Assembly: GCA_964523735.1 (NCBI GenBank)
Contig: CAZFYZ010000080.1
Coordinates: 1 to 17,066, forward strand
Direction: 5' to 3'
Source of the DNA: CAZFYZ01 sp964523735
Lineage (GTDB): Bacteria; Armatimonadota; UBA5829
DNA: 17,066 nucleotides
Shown: positions 7,684 through 13,290 of the stretch, piece by piece
Position numbering within the stretch: position 1 is the stretch's first letter
Layout: each line of letters begins with the position of its first letter
The notes under the pieces: model-generated
The model's database searches: none
What the model was told of the DNA's origin: nothing
What the model saw: the letters and a program-made list of their open reading frames with translations, nothing else
Made by a program: the position numbers and the translations under genes

Positions 7684-8187
7684 ATGAGAGTTGCAGATCG
7701 TCCAAGACTTGAGATCGCAATGACACCAACAGACCGTGCGCTGGAGGTAGTGTCGGCGGTCGGCGCTCTGTTCACGCTTGGGATCACGCTCTGGGCGATG
7801 CCCCATATGCCCGACCGCGTGGCAACACATTTCGACTTTTTCGGCAGGCCGGATGGATGGGGGCCGAAAGAGGTTCTTTGGGTACTTCCGGGCTCGCTTC
7901 TCCTTCTGTATGTAGTGCTGACGATCGTCTGCCGGTTTCCGCACACGTTCAACTACCCGGTCTCGATCACGACGGAGAACGCGGAGCGCCAGTACGCACT
8001 CGCAATCAGCGCGATGCGCTGGCTCAAGGCTGAATTTGTCGTCCTGCTATCTTACGGCGCGTGGGCAACGATTCAGGTCGCGCTGGGACAGGCGACGGAC
8101 ATCGGCGCGTGGTTCGTGCCCGTAACACTCGCGGTTATGCTACCAACCGTCGCCGCACTTCTGATCCGTTCGTACAGAGCACGTTAA
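7684..8187 (+). CDS. DUF1648 multi-pass membrane protein
   Basis: The 167-residue protein has four predicted membrane segments (about 21-38, 62-80, 114-132 and 140-158). The DUF1648 signature PDRVATHFDFFGRPDGWG follows the first of them. This domain is found alone or with SdpI-type immunity and signalling proteins. No biochemical role is established for solitary copies. The gene starts 6 nt after lspA. ATG at 7684 is the longest frame, but ATG at 7720 (residue 13) also gives a complete protein, and neither has a strong Shine-Dalgarno. The TAA stop overlaps the Shine-Dalgarno of lgt (TAAGGA, 8185-8190), so it is part of the lspA-lgt operon. It may have an envelope-related job by association only. 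Confidence 0.8.
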   Translation: MRVADRPRLEIAMTPTDRALEVVSAVGALFTLGITLWAMPHMPDRVATHFDFFGRPDGWGPKEVLWVLPGSLLLLYVVLTIVCRFPHTFNYPVSITTENAERQYALAISAMRWLKAEFVVLLSYGAWATIQVALGQATDIGAWFVPVTLAVMLPTVAALLIRSYRAR

Positions 8188-8196
8188 GGACCGTCA

Positions 8197-8967
8197 GTGT
8201 ACTCGACCCTCTTCACCATATTCGGACTCCCTATAAGGGCCTATGGGCTGATGCTGGTGATCGGCTTCGGTCTGGGGCTCGCACGGATGGTGCGCGCTGC
8301 CAAGCGTCGTGGCATCGAGCCTGATCGTGTCTACGACCTCGGACTGGTCAGCCTCCTGAGCGGGGTTATCGGGGCGAGGGCGGTCTACATCCTCATCAAT
8401 CCTGAGACAGAGAAGTGGAGCGAGTTCATCCAGGTCTGGAACGGCGGGCTGAGCTTTCACGGCGGGATAATACTCGCACTGTTCTGTGGGTGGCTCTACA
8501 CGAGACGAACGAAGATACCGTTCCTGGCTGCCGCAGACCTGGCCGCGCCGTCTATAGCGATTGGCTACGCGATCACTCGCATCGGATGCTTCCTTAACGG
8601 CTGCTGCTATGGCTCGCCAACGAGTCTTCCTTGGGGTGTCAACTTCCATGAGCAGGGCCTGTCTACCCCACCCTCCCATCCGACACAGCTCTATGCCGCT
8701 GCTGCAAACTTGCTGATCTTCTTCCTGCTTACCCGCCTTGAGAAGCAGCATCGCTCTGCGGGATTCGTGTTCGTGAGCTATCTCGGGCTCTACTCCATCT
8801 ACCGGTTCTTGATCGAGTTCCTGAGGGCTGGCTACTCGGCGAAGGTCCTGGTGGCGGGGCTTACAGAGGCGCAGGTGGCGAGCGTGCTAGTGACACTGGT
8901 GTGCGCGGTGGTTCTTATCACGGTGTACCGGCGGCTAACGTCTGACAGGCAAGAGAAGTGCAAGTAG
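8197..8967 (+). CDS. lgt: Prolipoprotein diacylglyceryl transferase
   Basis: Lgt transfers diacylglycerol from phosphatidylglycerol to the lipobox cysteine of prolipoproteins in the inner membrane. The 256-residue protein has about seven membrane segments. It shows LSFHGGI (conserved His88, Gly89-Gly90), the family signature as TRIGCFLNGCCYG (127-139; Arg128 corresponds to the essential Arg of GRIGNFxN), HPTQLY (161-166) and EFLR near 207-210. The CFLNGCCYG variant is a recognised non-proteobacterial form. The GTG at 8197 is set 6 nt after AAGGA. With lspA two genes upstream it gives two successive steps of lipoprotein processing in one operon. The lipoprotein encoded at 12027-12920 is an obvious substrate. 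Confidence 0.93.
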   Translation: MYSTLFTIFGLPIRAYGLMLVIGFGLGLARMVRAAKRRGIEPDRVYDLGLVSLLSGVIGARAVYILINPETEKWSEFIQVWNGGLSFHGGIILALFCGWLYTRRTKIPFLAAADLAAPSIAIGYAITRIGCFLNGCCYGSPTSLPWGVNFHEQGLSTPPSHPTQLYAAAANLLIFFLLTRLEKQHRSAGFVFVSYLGLYSIYRFLIEFLRAGYSAKVLVAGLTEAQVASVLVTLVCAVVLITVYRRLTSDRQEKCK

Positions 8968-8976
8968 AGGTGAATC

Positions 8977-9438
8977 ATGGCGAAGGAGAGGGAGTCTGAG
9001 TTTCTTGATCCTGGCAAGCTCGTGGACGGCGATCTCGAGTTGGTGTGCGTCGCCACGAAGCCAGCCGATGACTATCGTGGCCTCCTCCCGTACTACGTCT
9101 TCGAAATGCGCGTCCGCGGAGAGAAAGCGGGCAGCCTGAACCTGCGGATCGGCGATACCCCGATGATCGTGCTATACGCCGGGCACATCGGCTATGGGGT
9201 CGAGCCTGAGTATCGTGGACACCACTATGCCGAACGCGCCTGCAGGCTCGTGCTGCCTCTAGCCAAGGCCCACGACCTCAACCCCCTCTGGATCACCTGC
9301 AACCCCGACAACTGGCCATCGCGCCGGACCTGCGAACGGCTGGGGGCTGAGCTTGTCGAGATCGTCGAGCTACCCTGCAATACCAGCATGTACGAGCGCG
9401 GCGAGCGCGAGAAGTGCCGTTACAGGCTGGACCTGTAG
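8977..9438 (+). CDS. GNAT-family N-acetyltransferase
   Basis: The 153-residue protein has the GNAT acetyl-CoA fold. Strand 4 and motif A appear as HIGYGVEPEYRGHHYAERAC (69-88), where RGHHYA takes the place of the Q/RxxGxG/A pyrophosphate-binding loop. Motif B appears as ITCNPDNWPSRRTCERLGAEL (108-128), with the Asn and Ser that usually contact CoA. The acceptor (amino acid, peptide, ribosomal protein or small molecule) is not predictable. The ATG at 8977 has AGAGGTG 5 nt upstream and lies 9 nt after lgt, so it is the last gene of the operon. Its TAG stop (9436-9438) is at the same time the first three bases of a structured repeat element. Confidence 0.85.
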   Translation: MAKERESEFLDPGKLVDGDLELVCVATKPADDYRGLLPYYVFEMRVRGEKAGSLNLRIGDTPMIVLYAGHIGYGVEPEYRGHHYAERACRLVLPLAKAHDLNPLWITCNPDNWPSRRTCERLGAELVEIVELPCNTSMYERGEREKCRYRLDL

Positions 9439-9477
9439 CCAGCGTCTCCGACGCCGTGGTGCCAGAGACGCCGGCTA
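9436..9477 (+). repeat. 42-nt paired-hairpin repeat element, unit A
   Basis: The outer stem is TAGCC (9436-9440) with GGCTA (9473-9477). Inside are hairpin GCGTC-TCC-GACGC (9442-9454) and an imperfect hairpin GGTGCC-AGA-GACGCC (9458-9472). Segment lengths equal those of the copies at 13175-13216 and 13245-13286. The first three bases are the stop codon of the GNAT gene. Confidence 0.75.
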
Positions 9478-9519
9478 TAGCGATGGCGTGAGTGGCAGAG
9501 GCGTCAAAGACGCCTGCTA
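9478..9519 (+). repeat. 42-nt paired-hairpin repeat element, unit B
   Basis: Directly abuts unit A and has the same length and register. TAGC (9478-9481) pairs with GCTA (9516-9519), and the second hairpin GGCGTC-AAA-GACGCC (9500-9514) is perfect. The first hairpin has decayed. Units A and B fill nearly all of the 92-nt space between the convergent GNAT and ARPP-1 genes. There is no T-tract, so they are not classical intrinsic terminators. Confidence 0.65.
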
Positions 9520-9530
9520 ACACAATCCCA

Positions 9531-10622
9531 CTACCTTCGCTGGCTCGGCGGTCTGATGTTGCCGGAGTTGACCGGCATCGTCTTCGGCCGCTCGGGTGCG
9601 AAGAGGGCGATGTGCATGGCTTCCCCGTCCACCACCAGCGCAGAACCCTGAAGATCGGGCGAGCTAATGCGCACGTCGGAGCCATCACCAGGACTGGGAT
9701 AGGTCTTGAACGAAACACCCCTCCGCCCGATCAGCTCAAGAAACTTCCGGGCGTCCGCGACGGTCGGCACGCCCAGCTTGCCTGACGTCTGCTTGAGGCG
9801 CGGGGTCTCCATCGCGTCAAGAGCATAGGACTTGACCATCTTCGGGAGCAGGCTCCTAAGAGTCTCGTTCTGATCGAAGATGTCCGCCCCAACGATTTCC
9901 CCTCGAATCACGAACAGCGCGCCGACCTGGCCTTTGACCACATGGAAATGCTTCACGTAGTCATCGATCTTAACCGCGTTCTTCGTGTATGCCTCGTGCA
10001 TCGGCCCCGCTTCATTCCCAAGGCGCATCGAGGTTCGCTTAGCCGCCACATGTGCCCATACTTTCTGCTGGTCGGATCGCGCGCCAGCCGATGGCTCCGC
10101 CGCGTAGTTGCGGTTCACATCAGCAACCTTTGACTGCCTCGCCTTCGCGAATAGCTGCGTGCCGCCGGACGTGAAGCGATCCGTCGAGCCCGTCCACCTG
10201 CCCTGCTCGACACAACTCACGGGAAGAGCCGCGCTCTTGCGTCCAGGGATCGGCACCGAGGAGTTCAAGATCCGGTTCTGCTTGGCGCCGATGATCTCCT
10301 CGCCATCCATAATGAATACCGGCCTGCGGGAGTTGTTGCGAATCGTAACCTGGTCCACCTGTCCCCCTTCCTTCTCTGCAATCTCTACGGCCTTTTGCCG
10401 CGTTGCCTGGTCAAGGGTCAGGTAGTCCGGTCCGCTGCTGGAGCGAGACGTGAGGGGGTAGATTGTCAACCCACTGTAGGTCTGCGGCGCACCGACGGAG
10501 ACAGATTCGACTCTCTCTACGACATCGCCGCGTTCGGAGGGGGTTTTTGCTGCGTCGCTTGGAATCGCCGCCACGGCCACAGCCATAGCAAAGAGGAGAA
10601 AGGGGATACTTCTTGAGAGCAT
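9531..10622 (-). CDS. Secreted ARPP-1 (DUF6569-type) domain protein
   Basis: The 363-residue protein starts with a signal peptide (MLSRSIPFLLFAMAVAVAA, cleavage near the SDAA stretch). Residues 49-285 match my recollection of the ARPP-1 family (ARG and Rhodanese-Phosphatase-superfamily-associated Protein domain): YSGLTIYPL, GPDYLTLDQA, DGEEIIGAKQNRIL (106-119), VSCVEQGRW (135-143), KGQVGALFVIRGEIVGADIFD and LLPKMVKSYALDA. No catalytic function is known to me. The conserved acidic GEE and Cys-Val-Glu-Gln-Gly-Arg-Trp blocks look like an active or binding site. ATG at 10622 is preferred over GTG at 10631, because the Shine-Dalgarno GGAGG (10636-10632 on the minus strand, inside the hairpin at 10631-10654) is 8 nt before the ATG and would overlap the GTG. 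It follows lptC-lptA on the same strand, 75 nt downstream. Confidence 0.8.
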   Translation of the reverse strand: MLSRSIPFLLFAMAVAVAAIPSDAAKTPSERGDVVERVESVSVGAPQTYSGLTIYPLTSRSSSGPDYLTLDQATRQKAVEIAEKEGGQVDQVTIRNNSRRPVFIMDGEEIIGAKQNRILNSSVPIPGRKSAALPVSCVEQGRWTGSTDRFTSGGTQLFAKARQSKVADVNRNYAAEPSAGARSDQQKVWAHVAAKRTSMRLGNEAGPMHEAYTKNAVKIDDYVKHFHVVKGQVGALFVIRGEIVGADIFDQNETLRSLLPKMVKSYALDAMETPRLKQTSGKLGVPTVADARKFLELIGRRGVSFKTYPSPGDGSDVRISSPDLQGSALVVDGEAMHIALFAPERPKTMPVNSGNIRPPSQRR

Positions 10623-10630
10623 CTTGGTCA

Positions 10631-10654
10631 CCTCCAGATGATTGCTTCTGGAGG
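10631..10654 (-). promoter_or_regulatory. Perfect inverted repeat covering the ARPP-1 Shine-Dalgarno
   Basis: CCTCCAGA (10631-10638) and TCTGGAGG (10647-10654) are perfect 8-bp complements around an 8-nt loop. In the minus-strand mRNA the downstream arm UCUGGAGG contains the Shine-Dalgarno of the gene starting at 10622. Folding would therefore block ribosome binding, as in RNA thermometers or translational switches. A dyad operator for a DNA-binding dimer is an alternative reading. Confidence 0.6.
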
Positions 10655-10697
10655 GTTAGACCGATGAGGACTGACCAAGCTTCAACTTGTCAGCCCG

Positions 10698-11406
10698 TTA
10701 TTCTTCCTCTTCCAGCTCGACTCTAATAGTCGACTGACCATTGTAGACTTTGATCCACTCGGCGCCCTTCTTAGCACAGATCTCGATCTTCTCGGGAGCA
10801 GAAAGGGTCTGTCCGTCTTCATCGACGCCCTTGATGTTGCCAAGCAGAGTGATAAGTTCCGTCCTGCTTTCATAGATCAGCTTATTTGCAGTGGCCTGAC
10901 GCTTCTCCTGGGCCATCTGGACGCCGCCGGTCGCGCTGGCGATCTTCTTGCGGTAGTTGTACTCCAGCTTCGGACAGGAGACGGTTGTGAGTTTAGAGAA
11001 CTTGCCGCGAATGGACTCATTGCTCTCTTTGGGCGCGTTGGCTGGCTCGGGGCTCGGCTTGGGCTTCACGAGCATCGTTACGTTACCCTCTACCACGCCG
11101 ATTCGCTTCTTGAGGTAGGTCGTGCCCTTGTGACGTAACAGTCTGCGCGTCCCGGTCCCAGAGAAGCTCATCGCAAGTCAGCACGGTGTCCTCATGGGTG
11201 ACCTTGACGTTGCCGATCAGCTTGACCGTGTTCTTCTTGCCATTTCTCTGGCCCCACTCGCCGTCGAACAAGTCATACTTGAACGCGACGTCTTCGGTCT
11301 TCTTGGGGGTTTTGGGGATCTGCGGCTTGACGGGTTCGAGCGCAACCAGCACACCCGCACAGACCAGCACCAGCATTATCGCGATTAGAGCTGTTCTAGC
11401 GCCCAT
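10698..11406 (-). pseudogene. lptA: LptA/OstA-family LPS-transport protein, frameshifted as assembled
   Basis: Two overlapping frames together make one OstA-like protein. The first (from ATG 11406) gives a signal/anchor sequence (ALIAIMLVLVCAGVLVALEP) and the beta-jellyroll start NTVKLIGNVKVTHEDTVLTC..QTVTSQG. The second continues TTYLKKRIGVVEGNVTMLVK and runs to an acidic ELEEEE tail, stop at 10700-10698. Removing one G from the GGG at 11127-11125 joins them exactly, giving about 235 residues. LptA bridges the periplasm and carries LPS from LptC to LptD. The ATG is 9 nt after GGAGG and overlaps the lptC stop by 11 nt (translational coupling). The break could be a sequencing or assembly indel, true decay, or, least likely, programmed frameshifting. 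Both halves are well conserved in composition, which favours an indel error. Confidence 0.75.
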
Positions 11407-11957
11407 GTGACGCATCCTCCGCTTCAGAAAGCAGCGGCTCGACATGAGCCCGTATCTCACCGTTCCACATCCGCATTCTATGATTCCTCAGATCCACTTC
11501 GAGCGCTTCCGCACCGGCGCTGCCCCAGTTGGACTTGTAGGTAACCCCACCGTTGCTACGCAGGATCCCCGTAGACCAGTTCCAACTCGCGCCCGGCGCC
11601 TTGACCGACTGCCCCTCATTTCCCTCTACTAGTACCCCGTCAGAAAGCCGCAGATCGCGGGCGTAGAGGTTGTAGTCTGCCCTGCCAGCCCTGAGCTTAA
11701 GCACCGTCTTGCCCTTGTCGATCACTTCGCCGTCTTGAATGTTTCTGAGCTCGACGCTGTACCGGTTCTGGGCCATCTCGACGGTTNNNNNNNNNNCCAA
11801 CCAGGTAGGCGTTCTCCATCGAGAGGACAACAGGAGGGGCCTGTCTGGAGGCAAGGCCGCTTGCGGCGTACGGGAGACGCTGCCGCAGTGCAATCAGGCC
11901 AAGCGAGAGCACGACGACCGCAATGAGCAGGAGGACTAGATGTGAAGGCCTCTTCAT
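11396..11957 (-). CDS. lptC: LptC-like LPS export protein, split by an assembly gap
   Basis: Before the gap the frame gives an N-terminal membrane anchor (MKRPSH followed by LVLLLIAVVVLSLGLIAL) and a short periplasmic stretch ending VLSMENAYLV. After the gap, in a different frame, it gives MAQNRYSVELRNIQDGEV..KLRAGRADYNLYARDLRLSDGVLVEG..TGILRSNGGVTY..GAEALEVDLRNHRMRMWNG. This is the repetitive beta pattern of LptC/OstA-type jellyrolls. LptC anchors in the inner membrane with LptBFG and hands LPS to LptA, encoded next with an 11-nt overlap. ATG 11957 has no clear Shine-Dalgarno; longer in-frame starts (11972, 12020) would read through the terminator hairpin. If both flanks are one gene, the missing stretch must be a multiple of three, not 10. 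Confidence 0.75.
11787..11796. other. Assembly gap (10 N) inside lptC
   Basis: A placeholder of 10 N. The LptC-like reading frame changes across it, so the true gap length is not 10. Confidence 0.95.
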
Positions 11958-11975
11958 TGACTGAAGCGACATTTG

Positions 11976-12012
11976 TAAACAAAACGCATTCGGGGCCGTT
12001 GCGGCCCCGAAT
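11976..12012 (-). terminator. Intrinsic terminator of the lipoprotein gene
   Basis: On the minus strand ATTCGGGGCC pairs with GGCCCCGAAT (10 bp, arms 12012-12003 and 11997-11988, 5-nt loop), followed by GCG and then TTTTGTTT. It lies 15 nt past the stop of the lipoprotein gene and about 20 nt before the lptC start. It separates the two units, and lptC then needs a promoter inside or read-through. Confidence 0.85.
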
Positions 12013-12026
12013 TGCAGCAATCGACA

Positions 12027-12920
12027 TTAGAACGTTGGAGGAGGCGGAGGTCCATCACCGCCACCACCGTTACTGCCTCCATCAAGAACCATGATCGTGC
12101 CAAGGCTGGTTGTCCCGCCAGTAAGCACCTCACTTGGCAATATGATTGCACCCTGTGAGCCGGTTACATTGTTGAAGGAAACCTCAAGCGTACTTGCGTA
12201 CCCCGTCGCCGTGCTCGTGCTTATGCTGAACACCGGCACGAGGCTGCTCCCGATCATCACCCACGAACTCATCGGGAATCTCTCGATGACATCCACATCG
12301 CGGCCCAGGTTGATGGCAAAGTAGCCATACTTGCCGGTAACAGTGTTGACGGCGGGTGTTCCGAAGCTGACACTAACATTCGCAATCCCGGGATTCAGAA
12401 CGCTCGCGTTGCCAACCTTGCTCTGAGCCACAACGCGGCCGACGATAACGGTGTCCTTTGAGGGATACGGCGGCTGAGGCACCGATGACCCATCGATATC
12501 TTCATAGATCGTGATCGTGCCAAGGCTCGTGGTTTCCCCGTTCAGAACGCTGATCGGCATGTCAACCCAGTCAGGGAAGTAGGTCTGGCCATTGTAGGTC
12601 ACGAACCCGCTCGTTGGGTAGTTGCTCCCGGCGCTGCTCGTCTGCACCTCAAAATGATCCGGTAGATTAGTCTTCTGACCGATCTGGATCTCGAACTTGC
12701 CCTTGCTGTCCGTTACGGCCCAGTAGTCGTTCGCGAGCCAGACCATCACATTGGCCACACCAATCTTGTTGACGGAACCTATTACGGTACCCGCTATGAC
12801 CCCTTCGGTATCCTTGACCGGAGGCGGAGTGCCGTTCCCGCCGCCACCACCGCCGCAGCCGGCAATAAGCGCCAGCGCAAGAATCACTGTAATGAACGCT
12901 GCTATGCGAAGTCCGCTCAA
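12027..12920 (-). CDS. Lipoprotein with two carboxypeptidase-regulatory-like (Ig-type) beta domains
   Basis: TTG at 12920 is preferred because a GGAGAGG Shine-Dalgarno lies 6 nt upstream and the product begins directly with a lipoprotein signal. The hydrophobic segment is followed by the lipobox LIAGC (Cys22) and a Gly-rich tether. The mature protein (297 codons in all) has two similar beta-sandwich segments: GVIAGTVIGSVNKIGVANVMVWL..TDSKGKFEIQI and VIVGRVVAQSKVG..GIANVSVSFG..TGKYGYFAINLG. Both look like carboxypeptidase-regulatory-like/CNA-B type folds with the G-x-V...T-D-x-x-G-x-F pattern. The C-terminus is a flexible GGGGDGPPPPPTF tail. A structural or scaffolding surface role is likely, and no enzyme motif is seen. 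It has its own promoter (13009-13038) and terminator (11976-12012). A longer frame back to 12992 has no Shine-Dalgarno and would hide the signal peptide. Confidence 0.82.
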   Translation of the reverse strand: MSGLRIAAFITVILALALIAGCGGGGGGNGTPPPVKDTEGVIAGTVIGSVNKIGVANVMVWLANDYWAVTDSKGKFEIQIGQKTNLPDHFEVQTSSAGSNYPTSGFVTYNGQTYFPDWVDMPISVLNGETTSLGTITIYEDIDGSSVPQPPYPSKDTVIVGRVVAQSKVGNASVLNPGIANVSVSFGTPAVNTVTGKYGYFAINLGRDVDVIERFPMSSWVMIGSSLVPVFSISTSTATGYASTLEVSFNNVTGSQGAIILPSEVLTGGTTSLGTIMVLDGGSNGGGGDGPPPPPTF

Positions 12921-12944
12921 CGTTATCCTCTCCCTTTGCGCATC

Positions 12945-12979
12945 GATGTCAGAAGTCCGAGGTCGGAGGTCCGAACCGG
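12945..12979 (+). repeat. Heptanucleotide tandem repeat, four to five units
   Basis: GATGTCA (12945), GAAGTCC (12952), GAGGTCG (12959), GAGGTCC (12966) and GAACCGG (12973) are consecutive 7-nt units. The GAGGTCN unit is the same as in 906-947. The tract lies in the 5' leader of the minus-strand lipoprotein gene, and its last part contains a small GTCCG-AAC-CGGAC hairpin (12969-12981). Confidence 0.75.
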
Positions 12980-13008
12980 ACAGGCACGGCATCGACCCTA
13001 GCTCCGCT

Positions 13009-13038
13009 ATTATAGAACGGGAAGCGCCGCAAGAGCAA
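13009..13038 (-). promoter_or_regulatory. Promoter of the lipoprotein gene
   Basis: On the minus strand a perfect TATAAT (13014-13009) is preceded 18 bp upstream by a weak TTGCTC (13038-13033). The predicted leader is about 80 nt to the TTG at 12920 and includes the heptad repeat. Confidence 0.5.
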
Positions 13039-13099
13039 GTTGCGAGGCCGGCTCAATTGGATTTGACTGCCATGCCGGGCCTTATGTTCCTGCAAAGAC

Positions 13100-13290
13100 G
13101 CTGTAGAAGGCGTCTACGACGCCCAGGGGTTCGGAGAACCAGTCTACAAGGCTGACGCCAGAACGCAGGGGCTGTAGAAGGCGTCTCCGACGCCCCGGGT
13201 TCGGAGAACCCGTCTACAAGGCTGACGCCAGAACGCAGGGGCTGTAGAAGGCGTCTCTGACGCCCAGTGTTCGGAGAACCCGTCTACAAC
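13100..13290 (+). repeat. Tandem array (2.7 copies of 70-71 nt) of the paired-hairpin element
   Basis: Units start at 13100 (71 nt), 13171 (70 nt) and 13241 (50 nt, truncated). Cores are 13104-13146, 13175-13216 and 13245-13286. Each core has an outer stem TGTAGA/TCTACA, hairpin 1 GCGTC-NNN-GACGC with loops TAC, TCC and TCT, and hairpin 2 ending GTTC-GGA-GAAC, extended to GGGTTC/GAACCC in the middle copy. Cores are joined by a 28-nt connector. The last core's CTA (13284-13286) is the stop codon of csaB on the minus strand. The 363-nt gap 12921-13283 holds only this array, the lipoprotein promoter and the heptad tract. Confidence 0.9.

Noticed and set aside
9436..9519. Intrinsic terminator between the convergent GNAT and ARPP-1 genes
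   Set aside because: The hairpins are good but neither strand has a following U-tract. They are better described as repeat elements, though they may still affect 3' ends.
10671..10693. Inverted repeat CTGAC/GTCAG after lptA
   Set aside because: Short and interrupted, with no U-tract on the minus strand. Not convincing as a terminator.
13100..13290. CRISPR array
   Set aside because: The whole 70-71-nt unit is repeated, including the connector. There are no unique spacers, and no cas genes are visible.
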